A DNA stretch of 64,000 nt from Roseateles aquatilis (GCF_002205645.1 NZ_NIOF01000003.1:310001-374000), one strand, 5' to 3'; positions 34,556 to 44,376 are shown, counted from the first letter of the stretch. Made by a program: numbers and translations. Notes: generated from the sequence alone by a model not told the origin.

Positions 34556-34659
34556 ATCCCGTAAGGATCCTCGCCCCGTTGTGCTTATCATCGAAGGCTA
34601 CACGCGGCGCCTCCACCTTCTCGGCCGTGCGCGTCGCGCGGTAAAAACGCTCACTCCCT

Positions 34660-35619
34660 ATGAACGCCGACGTCCAGCAGTACCTCAGTGCGGCCGACCG
34701 TGAGAACACGGTGCGCAGCTACGCAGCCGCGATCCGCCACTTCGAGGTGGACTGGAAGGGGCTGCTCCCAGCGACGATCGACACCGTGGCCAGGTACTTG
34801 GCTGAGCACGCAGCGGTCTACAAGATCAGCACGCTCAGGCTGCATTTGGCGGCCCTGGCGCGATGGCACGCCGACAACGGCTTCGCGGACCCAACGCGAT
34901 CGGCACTGGTGCTCAAGGTGCTTAGGGGAATCCGGGCCAGACACGCCACCCCCCAGCGTCGCGCTCGTCCACTTCAGCTCGATGTGCTGGAGCAGGCCAG
35001 CGATTGGTTGATGCGCGCCAGGGACTCCGCCCTCGAAGGCGGACGTCGCGTGCAGGCACTGCGCCACGGACGCGACCGTTCGCTTTTGCTGCTCGGGTTC
35101 TGGCGGGCTTTTCGAGCCGACGAGCTCGCCAACATGCGCATCGAGGAAGTCCAGGCCGTGCGAGGTCAAAGCTTGACCTGCAGGCCGGGCCGCACGAAAA
35201 CATCTCACGAGGACGATGACCGGGCATTCCGTTGCCCGGCTCTGTCCCGTCTTTGCCCGGTGGATGCCTTTCTCGACTGGATCGAGCTCAGCGGCAGAAC
35301 CACCGGTCCGGTTTACCCGGGCATCGACCGCTGGGGAAACATCTCCCGGAACCATATGGCCAGCCAGGCGGTGCTGCCACTTTTGCGTCGCATTCTTAAA
35401 GAGGCCGGCGTTCTGGAAGCCGACACCTACTCCAGCCACTCCCTGCGCCGCGGTTTCGCTGGCTGGGCCACCGCCAACGGGTGGGATTTGAAGGAGCTGA
35501 TGGAGCACGTGGGGTGGAGAGACGTGAACTCAGCGTTGCGCTACATCGACGCTCCCCAGGACGCGGTGAAGGCAAAGATTGAACGCGCACTGGCCTCAAG
35601 CGGCAGACTCCCGGATTGA
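34660..35619 (+). CDS. Tyrosine recombinase / integrase
   Basis: A 319-residue site-specific recombinase. N-terminal SAM-like core-binding domain (ENTVRSYAAAIRHFEVDW), then the catalytic domain with Arg in LGFWRAFRADELANMRI, HxxR in SHSLRRGFAGWA, the second His/Trp in EHVGWRDVNSALRYI and the Tyr nucleophile within ALRYID. It would cut and rejoin DNA at attachment sites. Its stop overlaps the next gene by one base. No tRNA is seen beside it, so it may be an internal or element-specific integrase rather than the one that inserted the whole island. Confidence 0.9.
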   Translation: MNADVQQYLSAADRENTVRSYAAAIRHFEVDWKGLLPATIDTVARYLAEHAAVYKISTLRLHLAALARWHADNGFADPTRSALVLKVLRGIRARHATPQRRARPLQLDVLEQASDWLMRARDSALEGGRRVQALRHGRDRSLLLLGFWRAFRADELANMRIEEVQAVRGQSLTCRPGRTKTSHEDDDRAFRCPALSRLCPVDAFLDWIELSGRTTGPVYPGIDRWGNISRNHMASQAVLPLLRRILKEAGVLEADTYSSHSLRRGFAGWATANGWDLKELMEHVGWRDVNSALRYIDAPQDAVKAKIERALASSGRLPD

Positions 35620-35921
35620 TGACCATGGATGGTCTGACCTCTGACCAGCGAGCTCTTGCGGAGTGCATCTGCGAGATCTCCGAGCGTCGCTACCGGGCTG
35701 GCTGGATGTTGGGCATCGAGGCGGAGGTGTGGCACGACCTGGTCGGTGCACAGGGCGGGACGTATCGACGCGGTCTCTCGTCCGAAGAATTCCAGCGACT
35801 CAAGACGTTGAGCGACCGATGCGGCGGCTGGATCGCCCTCGATCACGAGGGCGATTGCGGTTTCGTAGCCATGGAGGACTGGCTGGCCCGTTGCGCTGCG
35901 GACGACGGGATTGGACGCTAG
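35619..35921 (+). CDS. Small protein co-encoded with the tyrosine recombinase
   Basis: A 100-residue protein whose ATG overlaps the recombinase stop (TGATG context), so it is translationally coupled. It contains ISERRYRAGWMLGIEAEVWH and GWIALDHEGDCGFVAMEDW. It looks soluble and mixed. I do not recognise a family; it may be an accessory or regulatory partner of the recombinase, by analogy to excisionase-type neighbours, but it lacks an obvious DNA-binding motif. Confidence 0.6.
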   Translation: MTMDGLTSDQRALAECICEISERRYRAGWMLGIEAEVWHDLVGAQGGTYRRGLSSEEFQRLKTLSDRCGGWIALDHEGDCGFVAMEDWLARCAADDGIGR

Positions 35922-35970
35922 ATCTGCCAGGCACATCCGTCATGCGTCGCTCCCCAAGCGCTCCCGATGC

Positions 35971-36417
35971 TCAGTGGTCGCGTCCTGGGCGCCGCACGCC
36001 CTCTGGCGAATGCGACGACTCCAATGCCGCTTCCTTCATCCCCGCAAGGATCCCGCAGTCCTGCGCGGTTCGTTCGTCACCGCATTGCCTGCGCAGATCC
36101 ATCAGCTGGCGCTCAAGCAGCCGAAGCTCCTCGATGCGGGTCGAAACGTGTTGGATGTGTCGATCGAGCAAGACGTTGACGTCTCCACAAGCGGCAGCAG
36201 GCTTATCCCGAAAACTCAGCAGCGCCCGAACCTCGTCAAGCGACATATCCAGGCTGCGGCAGTAGCGAATCATCTGCAGACGGTCCAAATGGGCCGCCTC
36301 GTAGATTCGGAAGTTTCCGGCGGTCCGCGCAGGCGCCGGCAGCAGTCCTTCGCGCTCGTAGAACCTGATCGTCTCGATGGGCGTCGCCGCCGCTCTGGAT
36401 AGTTCGCCAATCTTCAT
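35971..36417 (-). CDS. cadR: CadR/PbrR-type MerR-family metal regulator
   Basis: A 148-residue MerR-family activator. The winged-helix N-terminus is MKIGELSRAAATPIETIRFY, followed by a dimer helix and metal loop. Cysteines at about 77 (AAACGDV), 112 (RRQCGD) and 119 (QDCGIL) match the Cd/Pb/Zn-binding set of CadR/PbrR. The C-terminal tail is only weakly His-containing. It is divergent from the cadA gene across an 88-base promoter with a MerR-type overlong spacer. It should activate cadA on Cd, Zn or Pb. Confidence 0.9.
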   Translation of the reverse strand: MKIGELSRAAATPIETIRFYEREGLLPAPARTAGNFRIYEAAHLDRLQMIRYCRSLDMSLDEVRALLSFRDKPAAACGDVNVLLDRHIQHVSTRIEELRLLERQLMDLRRQCGDERTAQDCGILAGMKEAALESSHSPEGVRRPGRDH

Positions 36418-36468
36418 CGGGGGTACTGACAGCGAGTGAAAGTCATCAACATTCTAGGGGCCATGGGC

Positions 36469-36499
36469 TTGACTCTGTAGTTGGTAGAGGTTTTCCAAT
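36469..36499 (+). promoter_or_regulatory. CadR/PbrR-type promoter of cadA
   Basis: -35 TTGACT (36469-36474) and -10 TCCAAT (36494-36499) separated by 19 bases, with a CTCT-N9-AGAG dyad in the spacer (36473-36489). This is the classic layout of MerR-family Cd/Pb/Zn promoters. The predicted transcription start falls at or within a base or two of the cadA ATG at 36506. Confidence 0.72.
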
Positions 36500-36505
36500 A
36501 CAGGG

Positions 36506-39079
36506 ATGAGCACGTCTTCGCCGACCAAGACCTCCGCGCCCACCGCGACGGCAGTGCCGTCTGGGTTAACCTCCTATTCTGGAGGCTGCTCTGAAGCTGC
36601 CCCGGGCGCCCCGCCGACGAGCCTGCCGGCTAACCCCCGCGAAGCTCGCCTCGAACTGCGCATCCCGTCCATGGACTGTCCAAACGAGGAGCGCCAAATC
36701 CGCGCCGCCTTGGAGCGGATCGCCGGCGTTAGAGCAATGAAATTCGATCTGGGGCAGCGCAGGCTGACTGTTGACGCGCCTGAAGCGACCTGGCCGCACG
36801 TGATTGCAGCGATCAACCAATTGGGCTTCGAGACATATCCGCCCACCGGGCCCTCGGCCGGCGCAGTCGCCCAAGTAGACGCGTGCGCTACCACCGATTC
36901 TTGTTGCTCCAGCGCTTGCGCTGCACCGGTGGCGCTCGCCACCGATGCCGCGCAGGAGAACGCCGCCGAGTTTCAAGGGCTGCTGCTGCGTGTGCCGGCA
37001 ATGGACTGCCCGACGGAAGAGGCTCAGATTCGTCGCGCTCTGGAAGGGTTGGACGCGGTGCGACGACTGCAGTTCGACCTTCCCGCGCGCACGTTGTCGG
37101 TCGATGCGCCGGCATCAGCCAAGGAAGCTGTGATGCAAGCGCTGCTGGCCAACGGCTTCAAGTCGGAGGTGCTAAGCGAACCACCATCGGCTGAGCTCAC
37201 CGCGAGAGCTCAGCGCGTCGAGTTGTTGAGGCTTGTCGGTGCGTTGGCTGTGGCGGCGCTCGCCGAGGCTTTGCACTTCTTCGCATCCGACGCCCTCGGC
37301 TGGAAAGCCGTCGGCATGGGTATCGCGGCGGCAGCGATCGCGCTCTCAGGACTATCCGTCTTCAAAAAGGGGTTCTCATCGCTACTACGCGGGCAGCTGA
37401 ACATCAATGCGCTAATGAGCGTTGCGGTCATCGGAGCGTTCCTCATCGGCCAATGGCCCGAGGCAGCCATGGTGATGGCCCTGTACTCGTTGGCAGAACT
37501 TATCGAAGCGCGATCGGTAGACCGGGCGAGGAACGCCATCGCCGGCCTGCTCTCACTCTCGCCTACGCAGGCCGAGGTGCAGCAATCCGACGGTGCTTGG
37601 GCAATTCAGCAGGCTAATGTTGTCAAGGTCGGAGCGCTGGTCCGCGTCAAACCGGGCGAACGATTCGCACTGGACGGCCGGGTCACTTCAGGCCACGGCG
37701 CGGTGGACCAGTCGCCAGTGACCGGCGAGAGCGTGCCTGTCGACAAGGGGCCGGATGACGACGTGTTCGCCGGGACCATCAATCAAAGCGGCTCGCTGGA
37801 GTTCCGCGTCACCCATCCGGCAACCGACACGGTCCTCGCGCGGATCATCCATGCCGTTGAGCAGGCGCAGGGGCAGCGCGCGCCGACGCAGCGATTTGTC
37901 GACAAGTTCGCCGCCATCTATACACCTTCAGTCTTCGTGATGGCGCTCGCGATCGCACTGGGCACGCCGATGCTGTTGGGCTGGGATTGGCTGACGGCCC
38001 TTTACAAGGCCCTGGTGTTGCTCGTGATTGCCTGCCCATGCGCGCTTGTGATCTCCACCCCGGTGACTGTCGTGAGCGGCTTGGCCGCCGCGGCGCGTCG
38101 CGGCATCCTGATCAAAGGCGGCGTCTACCTGGAGCAAGCGCGCAAGCTGGCGGTCCTTGGCCTGGACAAGACGGGCACCTTGACCGAAGGCCGCCCCAAG
38201 CTGGTGGCCAGTGAAATCATTGCCAATCTGGTGGAGCGTGATGCGGTGCTGCGCATGGCCAAGAGCTTGGCGGCAAGATCCGATCACCCAGTGTCCAAGG
38301 CGGTCGTCGAAGGCCTTCCGGGCGAGTCCCTCGACGTGATGGCCTTCGGCGCGGAACTGGGCAAGGGCGTTCGAGGCACCATTGACGGCATGGACTACGT
38401 GCTGGGGAACCATCGCTGGATTCACGAGCGCGGTCAGTGCTCCGCCGAACTGGAAGCCATGCTGCTCAAGCACGAGTCTCAGGGGCGCACGCTCTCCGTG
38501 CTCGCCAGTGAGACACAAGTGCTTGCGCTGTTCGCCGTGGCTGATACCACCAAGGACACGAGCCGCCAAGCGATCGCCGAGCTCAAGGCCATGGGCGTGC
38601 GCACAGTCATGCTCACCGGCGACAACGAGGCGACCGCCAAAGCCATCGGCCATGAAGTAGGCGTCGAAGAGGTGTGTGCGAACTTGCTGCCTCAAGATAA
38701 ACAGGCCTGGGTCACAGAGACAGCTGCGGCGAATGACGTGGGTATGGTCGGCGACGGAGTCAACGACAGCCCTTCGCTGGCGGCCGCCTCTGTGGGCTTC
38801 TCCATGGGCGCCGCTGGCACGGACACCGCGAAGGAAGCGGCCGACGTCCTGATCATGAATGATGACCTTCGCAAGGTTGCTGAAACCATTCGGCTTTCCA
38901 AGCGGACATACTCAGTGCTCTGGCAGAACATCACCCTGGCACTGGGCATCAAGGCAGTTTTCTTCGTCTTGGCGGTGTTCGGCAGTGCTTCGATGTGGAT
39001 GGCGGTGTTTGCGGACATGGGAGCCAGCCTCCTCGTCGTGTTCAACGGGTTGCGGCTGCTCAAGCCGCCCCGCGCTTAA
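36506..39079 (+). CDS. cadA: Cd/Zn/Pb-exporting P1B-type ATPase (CadA/ZntA)
   Basis: An 857-residue P1B ATPase. Two HMA-like modules carry degenerate MDCPNEE and MDCPTEE motifs (near residues 57 and 170) with a Cys-rich linker (TDSCCSSAC) between. Core motifs: CPC (ACPCALVISTP, about 508), phosphorylated Asp in [11 protein letters not shown] (about 554), SDHPVSKAV, GDGVNDSPSLAAA, and the Asp of the last helix region ADMGASLLVVFNGLRL, a Zn/Cd/Pb signature. ATG 36506 leaves almost no leader. It pumps divalent soft metals to the periplasm under CadR. Confidence 0.92.
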   Translation: MSTSSPTKTSAPTATAVPSGLTSYSGGCSEAAPGAPPTSLPANPREARLELRIPSMDCPNEERQIRAALERIAGVRAMKFDLGQRRLTVDAPEATWPHVIAAINQLGFETYPPTGPSAGAVAQVDACATTDSCCSSACAAPVALATDAAQENAAEFQGLLLRVPAMDCPTEEAQIRRALEGLDAVRRLQFDLPARTLSVDAPASAKEAVMQALLANGFKSEVLSEPPSAELTARAQRVELLRLVGALAVAALAEALHFFASDALGWKAVGMGIAAAAIALSGLSVFKKGFSSLLRGQLNINALMSVAVIGAFLIGQWPEAAMVMALYSLAELIEARSVDRARNAIAGLLSLSPTQAEVQQSDGAWAIQQANVVKVGALVRVKPGERFALDGRVTSGHGAVDQSPVTGESVPVDKGPDDDVFAGTINQSGSLEFRVTHPATDTVLARIIHAVEQAQGQRAPTQRFVDKFAAIYTPSVFVMALAIALGTPMLLGWDWLTALYKALVLLVIACPCALVISTPVTVVSGLAAAARRGILIKGGVYLEQARKLAVLGLDKTGTLTEGRPKLVASEIIANLVERDAVLRMAKSLAARSDHPVSKAVVEGLPGESLDVMAFGAELGKGVRGTIDGMDYVLGNHRWIHERGQCSAELEAMLLKHESQGRTLSVLASETQVLALFAVADTTKDTSRQAIAELKAMGVRTVMLTGDNEATAKAIGHEVGVEEVCANLLPQDKQAWVTETAAANDVGMVGDGVNDSPSLAAASVGFSMGAAGTDTAKEAADVLIMNDDLRKVAETIRLSKRTYSVLWQNITLALGIKAVFFVLAVFGSASMWMAVFADMGASLLVVFNGLRLLKPPRA

Positions 39080-39091
39080 CGCAATCTTGAA

Positions 39092-39115
39092 GGCCCGCGA
39101 GACGGGCCAACTTTT
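39092..39115 (+). terminator. Rho-independent terminator between cadA and pbrT-like gene
   Basis: Perfect 6-bp stem GGCCCG/CGGGCC with loop CGAGA, followed by AAC and TTTT. It sits 16 bases before the pbrT-like ATG, so it may attenuate read-through from the cad promoter. Confidence 0.6.
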
Positions 39116-39130
39116 CGTTCGGGAACAAAA

Positions 39131-41098
39131 ATGAGTCGCAGTCACGGCAGTCACGGCAGTCCAGGTGTAGGTCTCCACTTGGTCAGGAAGATCCTCATGG
39201 CCGCCTTGGTCTTCCTCACCGCCCTGGCAGGCGGCGCGGCACATGCGGCCGAGGCCGACGTGCGCCGGGTCTGGCAGATCCTCGACTACTTGGCCGTCGA
39301 TTACTCGGGTGCGGTGCAAGACGGCAAGGTCGTGGCGCAGTCCGAGTACGACGAGATGAGGGAGTTCGCTCAAACCGCTCACGACAAGATTGCCGCGCTA
39401 GAGAACAAGCCCGAGCGCGCGACGCTGTTGCGGGAAAGCGAAGCGTTGCAGGCCGAGATCGCCGCCAAGTCTGAAGCGAGCAAGGTCGGCGGGCTGGCCA
39501 AAGCACTGGCAAACCACCTGATTGCGGTCTACCCAGTCCCATTGGCACCAACCGCGCTGCCCAACCTGAAGCTTGGCGCTGCAGTGTACGCAGCCAGCTG
39601 CGCGGCATGCCACGGCGTTTCCGGCAACGGCGATGGCGCGCTTGCCAAGCAGCTTGACCCGAGGCCGATCGCATTTACGGATCAAGGTCGAGCTCGCCAG
39701 CGCAGCGTGTTCGCCCTGTATCAAGCGGCAAGCCAAGGCATTGCGGGTACGGCGATGCCCGCGTTCGGGCAACTATCAGAGGACGAGCGCTGGGCGGTGG
39801 CGATGTACCTGGGTACCTTCGCGCACGACGACAAGCAGCGTGAGCAAGGGGAGCGCCTCTGGAAGGAGTCGGAGAAGGCCCGAGGCGAAGTGGCTGGCTT
39901 GGACCACTTTGTCCGCATGACGGAAGCGGAGCTTGCTGGCTCCATCGGAGCGGAGCAGGCCGCTGCAACGATGGCCTATCTGCATGCGCGTCCCGAGGCG
40001 CTTGCCGCGCCTCGCGCAAATCTCGGCTTGGCGCGCGAGCGACTGCACCATAGCGTCGCTGCTTTTAAAGCGGGCAAGCTCAAGGATGCCGCTGAACTGG
40101 CCCTGTCTTCGTACCTGGATGGCGTCGAGCCGTACGAGCAGGCGCTGGCCGCCCGCGAAGGCGCACTCAAGGATCAGATCGAAGTGGCCATGGGGCAGTA
40201 CCGATCGCTTATCGCGTCCAAGGCCCCGGCTGTGGAAGTTGAAGCAGCCGCTGCGCGTATTGATGCACTCTTCACTGAAGCGGACCAGGTTCTGGCTGCA
40301 TCGGGGGCGGATGCCAGCGCGGCCTTCTTCGGGAGCCTGACGATCTTGCTACGCGAGGGCATCGAGGCCCTGCTCGTAGTCGTGGCGATGATCGCCTTCC
40401 TCAAGCAGGCCAAGCGCCCAGACGTGCTTCCATACGTGCATGCGGGATGGGTTGGCGCGCTTGCAGCTGGGGGCGTGACCTGGGCCATCGCGACCTACGC
40501 GGTGTCGATCAGCGGAGCTAATCGCGAGGTGACCGAAGGGCTGTCGAGCCTCTTCGCGGCGATAGTGCTGCTGAGCGTGGGAGTGTGGATGCACCAGAAG
40601 AGCGTCGCTGGTCAGTGGCAGGCGTACCTGCGGGAGCGCATGTCCGCGGCGCTGAACCGCCGTTCTGCTTTTTTCATGTTCGCACTCGCCTTCGTTGCGG
40701 TGTACCGCGAGGTGTTCGAGACGATCCTCTTCTATGCGGCGCTGTGGGGCCAAGGCAATGACGGCGCGATCCTGGCAGGCTTGGGAGTAGGCGTACTCTG
40801 CTTGGCGCTCATCACGGTGCTGCTCCTTCGATACAGCGCTCGGCTCCCCATCGGCATATTCTTTTCCGTGAGCTCTTGGCTCGTTGCCATCCTGGCCGTG
40901 GTCCTGACCGGCAAGGGAGTGGCCGCACTGCAAGAGGCTGGCTGGATCGCGCCCAGTGCACTGTCCGCGCCGCGTCTGGAGCTACTGGGGGTCTATCCCT
41001 CAATCATCGGCCTGACGGCGCAGGCAGCCGTGCTTCTGCTTGTTCTGGCGTTTTTCCTCAGGAATGCGCGCCCGAAAGCTGCGGGCGTCGGCCGATAG
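39131..41098 (+). CDS. pbrT: PbrT-like FTR1-family permease with cytochrome c domain
   Basis: A 655-residue protein. After a signal peptide (AAHAAEAD) an N-terminal helical domain precedes a c-type heme site CAACHG near residue 158. The C-terminal half is an FTR1 iron permease with the paired acidic motifs LREGIEALL and YREVFETILF. PbrT of Cupriavidus takes lead into the cytoplasm as part of lead resistance. The order cadR-cadA-pbrT resembles pbr clusters, without pbrB/pbrC. The ATG follows a weak GGGAAC. Confidence 0.85.
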   Translation: MSRSHGSHGSPGVGLHLVRKILMAALVFLTALAGGAAHAAEADVRRVWQILDYLAVDYSGAVQDGKVVAQSEYDEMREFAQTAHDKIAALENKPERATLLRESEALQAEIAAKSEASKVGGLAKALANHLIAVYPVPLAPTALPNLKLGAAVYAASCAACHGVSGNGDGALAKQLDPRPIAFTDQGRARQRSVFALYQAASQGIAGTAMPAFGQLSEDERWAVAMYLGTFAHDDKQREQGERLWKESEKARGEVAGLDHFVRMTEAELAGSIGAEQAAATMAYLHARPEALAAPRANLGLARERLHHSVAAFKAGKLKDAAELALSSYLDGVEPYEQALAAREGALKDQIEVAMGQYRSLIASKAPAVEVEAAAARIDALFTEADQVLAASGADASAAFFGSLTILLREGIEALLVVVAMIAFLKQAKRPDVLPYVHAGWVGALAAGGVTWAIATYAVSISGANREVTEGLSSLFAAIVLLSVGVWMHQKSVAGQWQAYLRERMSAALNRRSAFFMFALAFVAVYREVFETILFYAALWGQGNDGAILAGLGVGVLCLALITVLLLRYSARLPIGIFFSVSSWLVAILAVVLTGKGVAALQEAGWIAPSALSAPRLELLGVYPSIIGLTAQAAVLLLVLAFFLRNARPKAAGVGR

Positions 41099-41158
41099 GA
41101 GCCTTGTCCGGCATTCGCCTGCGGCGGCTTTGAACTTGCCGCTACACTTTCACCACTC

Positions 41159-41542
41159 ATGTTGCGACGCCTTGCTCATCGCCTGACCGTCACGTGCTAC
41201 GTGGCGCTGTCGCTGCTGTTCTCGCAGCTGGCGCTGGCGAGCTATGTCTGCCCTCAGGAGCAGGACATGACGGCCATGGCTGAGATGGTGGCGTCCGGGG
41301 TGCCCTGCGAAGGCATGGACATGGATCAGCCCGCGCTATGCGCGGAGCATTCGTCTGGGGCTCCCCAGTCGTTCGAGGCGGTCAAGGTGCCAACGCTTGC
41401 GCCTGCGCTCGTGGTTTCGATGCTGATGGTCAGCGTCGATGTTGGTGGCGACGCTAGCGTGCCCGTCGGGGGCTTGACTCCGACGGAGGATCGGGCACCA
41501 GCCGATCCACTCTTTCTTTCCACACTCAGACTCCGAGTCTGA
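41159..41542 (+). CDS. Small exported Met/Cys-containing protein before the cus operon
   Basis: A 127-residue exported protein. The signal peptide is [20 protein letters not shown] followed by FSQLALASYVC. The mature part has C-P, Met-rich EMVASGVPCEGMDMDQPALC and His at CAEHSSG, suitable for Cu(I). It resembles small proteins placed before czcC/cusC genes (CzcI-like position), but I cannot assign a family. It probably begins the cus operon. Confidence 0.6.
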   Translation: MLRRLAHRLTVTCYVALSLLFSQLALASYVCPQEQDMTAMAEMVASGVPCEGMDMDQPALCAEHSSGAPQSFEAVKVPTLAPALVVSMLMVSVDVGGDASVPVGGLTPTEDRAPADPLFLSTLRLRV

Positions 41543-41617
41543 TCAGCTCCGTCGATTGACTGGCGCCGGTGCGGCATGTCCGCCATCTGGCCACACTGTC
41601 CTTCGTTCGGAGCTCTC

Positions 41618-42850
41618 GTGAACCCAAGAATCATTGTGCGCATGGCCGCCCTGGCCGTCGCTTTGCTGCCGCTGCACAGCCGCGGCAACTCTCTCACGCT
41701 GGACCAAGCGCTGAGCCTGGCCGTCGAGCGGTCGCAAGCCGCGCAGGCTGCCAGGTCTGGTGCTGCCAGCGCGGCGCAAACGGCTCGCGCCGCCGCCCAG
41801 TTGCCCGATCCCGTCTTGCGCGCCGGGATCGACAACTTGCCCATCTCGGGCAGCGACCGTTTCAGCGGTCGAGACTCGATGACGATGAAGCGTGTCGGAA
41901 TCTCGCAGGAATGGGTGTCCGCAGGCAAGCGCAGCGCACGTCAGGCCGCCGCAGACGCCGCAGTTCATCGAGAGGTCGCCGCAACTCACGCGTCGCTGGC
42001 TGACGTCCGACTACAGACCGGCATGGCCTACCTGGACGTCTACTTCGCGCGCGCGGCGCTGGGATTAGCCGTCCACGACGAACGCCACGCGCATGACGAA
42101 CTGGAGACGGCGCGGGCTCGTCTGAGCTCAGCCAGCGCGACCAGCCAAGAGGTCCTCGCGCTGGCAAGCGCCCGCGGCTTGGCCGAGGATGCTGCGGCTG
42201 AAGCGCGCCAGCAGCTGGACGTCGCCCGCGCCGCGTTGGAGCGTTGGGTGGGCGTTCCCGTGGATGACGTGGCCGCAGCGGGCGGCAGTACGGCGCCCAG
42301 CGAAGACGCCTATGTGAGTAGGCATCCAGCCGTCGTTGCCGCCCAGCGAGACGTCGATATGGCGCGTTCGGAGGCCGACTCGGCCCGGATCAATCGCAGC
42401 CCCAACTGGTCGTGGGAAGTGAGTTACGGGCAGCGATCTGGATACTCGGACATGGTCTCGGTGGGCGTGAGCATCCCACTGGCGATCGCGCCGGCGCAGC
42501 GGCAGGACCGCGAACTCGCGGCCAAGCTCGCGCTGGTGGAGAAGGCTCAGGCCCAGCTGGCCGAGACGACTCGAGTCGCTGTGGCGGAGTACCGGGGGCT
42601 CAGCACAGAAGCCGCTCGGTTGGCCGAGCGCGTCGAGCGCTATCGAACGTCAGTCGTTCTCCCGGCACAGCAACGCACGGCCGTTGCTCTGGCCGCATAT
42701 CGGTCGAATCAGGCGCCGCTCACGACGCTCTTCGATGCGCGCCACGCCGAGCTCGAAGCCGATAGGAAGCTACTCGCGCTTCAGCGCGATCTGAGCCGAG
42801 CACAGGCGTCGCTCGTCTTCAAGGCCATCAGCGAAGGAGACCTTCCGTGA
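41618..42850 (+). CDS. cusC: CusC/CzcC-type outer-membrane channel
   Basis: A 410-residue outer-membrane factor. GTG 41618 follows GGAG; an ATG at 41642 is an alternative. A short hydrophobic N-terminus precedes LTLDQALSLAVERSQAAQAA, LPDPVLRAGIDNLP and FSGRDSMTMKRVGISQEW, which match CzcC-like channels in metal RND operons. Its stop overlaps the adaptor gene by four bases (GTGA). It completes a CusCBA-type exporter with the next two genes. Confidence 0.88.
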   Translation: MNPRIIVRMAALAVALLPLHSRGNSLTLDQALSLAVERSQAAQAARSGAASAAQTARAAAQLPDPVLRAGIDNLPISGSDRFSGRDSMTMKRVGISQEWVSAGKRSARQAAADAAVHREVAATHASLADVRLQTGMAYLDVYFARAALGLAVHDERHAHDELETARARLSSASATSQEVLALASARGLAEDAAAEARQQLDVARAALERWVGVPVDDVAAAGGSTAPSEDAYVSRHPAVVAAQRDVDMARSEADSARINRSPNWSWEVSYGQRSGYSDMVSVGVSIPLAIAPAQRQDRELAAKLALVEKAQAQLAETTRVAVAEYRGLSTEAARLAERVERYRTSVVLPAQQRTAVALAAYRSNQAPLTTLFDARHAELEADRKLLALQRDLSRAQASLVFKAISEGDLP

Positions 42851-44376
42851 ATCGCGCATCAGTTCTCACTCTGGCTGCGATCGGCGTCGCCTTGGCAGTT
42901 GGAGGCTTTTACGCCGGCCGAGCGCTCAACTTGCCAAGCAGGGACCTCGGTCGACTCGGTGAAGGAACGGCAAGCACCACCACCGATGCTGATCGCAAGG
43001 TCTTGTACTGGCACGACCCGATGGTGCCGGGACGTCGCTTTGACAAGCCGGGCAAGTCCCCCTTCATGGACATGCAGCTCGTGCCCGTGTACGCCGACGA
43101 AGCCGCTGACGCCGGTGTCAAGATCTCCGCTGGCGTACAACAAAACTTGGGCATCCGTATGGTCGCGGCGAAGATGACCGACGTGTCGTCGTCGATTGAC
43201 GCAGTGGGCGCGGTGCAGTTCGACGAAAGACTCAACGTTGCCGTTCAGACGCGCATCTCTGGCTACGTCGAGCGCCTGTTCGTGCGAGCGCCCATGTCCA
43301 TCGTTCACAAGGGGCAGCCGCTCGCCACGATCTTCGCGCCGGAGTGGCTGGGGCCGCAAAACGAGCTCCTCGCGCTTAAGCGCGCCGGCGCCGCGCCGGA
43401 ACTTATCGATGCCGCGAGAGATCGCCTCAAAGCCATGTCCGTCCCCGAAGCGCTCTTGCGTCGCAGCGAGGACGCCGGCACGGCGCAGGCTCGCTTCACC
43501 CTTGACGCGCCTGCCGACGGCGTTGTGGCGGAGCTCGGTGTGCGCGACGGTGCAGCGGTGAGCCCCGGGAACACGCTGTTCCGCATCGCAGGTCTTGAGC
43601 GCGTGTGGGTGGTGGTCGAGGTGCCTGAGGCACAGGGGGCGCAGCTCGTCCGCGGTCAACGGGTCAGTGCGACGCTGCAGTCCGATGCGCCACAGACTTT
43701 CGAAGGTGAACTCAAGGAGATCCTGCCGCAGGTCAGCGCCGACACGCGCACGTTGCAAGCGCGCTTCGAGGTCGACAACAGGAACGGCAGACTGGTGCCC
43801 GGCATGTTGCTGCGATTGAAGATTGCAGCTGCCACCGCATCGCGCCTGGTCATTCCAGCCGAAGCCGTCATCCGTACGGGCGTCAGGGCCTTGGTCATCG
43901 CCCGCAAGGACGGCGGCGCCTTCGAGCGGCGCGAGGTGAAGCTCGGTTCGGAGCTGGGGGGCGACGTGGAGATCCTGCAGGGCCTGCGTCCCGGTGAAGA
44001 AGTCGTGGCCAGCGGCCAGTTCCTCATCGATTCCGAAGCCAACCTGAAGTCGGCACTTGGAGGCATGGCCCCCCCGCCTGGTACCCCTAGCACGCTCGGT
44101 GCCACGGCTGCGTCCTCCTTACCGGCCGTCCCAGTCGCCACTGGCACCTACGCCGCCGAAGGCACGATTGAGAGCGTCGACGCCGACAGCATCACGCTGT
44201 CACACGGCCCTGTGGCTGCGCTGAAGTGGCCCGCCATGACCATGGCTTTTGGGAAGCCTGCACCGAATGCTTTCTCTGGAGTGAGGCCCGGTGACACGGT
44301 CCACTTCGAGTTCAAACAAGGCAGTTCCACGGAATGGGAGCTGGTCTCGGTGCGCAAGATGGGTGGTGCGCCATGA
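42847..44376 (+). CDS. cusB: CusB-type RND adaptor fused to CusF-like C-terminal domain
   Basis: A 509-residue periplasmic adaptor. One N-terminal membrane helix leads into a metal-binding module, [20 protein letters not shown] then MDMQLVPVY. Next come barrel-sandwich, coiled-coil and beta domains of CusB ([51 protein letters not shown]). The C-terminal 80 residues are a CusF domain ([20 protein letters not shown]) that keeps the Trp lost in the three separate CusF-like proteins. GTG start, overlapping CusC. Confidence 0.92.
   Translation: MNRASVLTLAAIGVALAVGGFYAGRALNLPSRDLGRLGEGTASTTTDADRKVLYWHDPMVPGRRFDKPGKSPFMDMQLVPVYADEAADAGVKISAGVQQNLGIRMVAAKMTDVSSSIDAVGAVQFDERLNVAVQTRISGYVERLFVRAPMSIVHKGQPLATIFAPEWLGPQNELLALKRAGAAPELIDAARDRLKAMSVPEALLRRSEDAGTAQARFTLDAPADGVVAELGVRDGAAVSPGNTLFRIAGLERVWVVVEVPEAQGAQLVRGQRVSATLQSDAPQTFEGELKEILPQVSADTRTLQARFEVDNRNGRLVPGMLLRLKIAAATASRLVIPAEAVIRTGVRALVIARKDGGAFERREVKLGSELGGDVEILQGLRPGEEVVASGQFLIDSEANLKSALGGMAPPPGTPSTLGATAASSLPAVPVATGTYAAEGTIESVDADSITLSHGPVAALKWPAMTMAFGKPAPNAFSGVRPGDTVHFEFKQGSSTEWELVSVRKMGGAP

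Noticed and set aside
34560-34660. Search for a tRNA or attachment core beside the tyrosine recombinase
   Set aside because: No cloverleaf or T-loop-like sequence was found on either strand.
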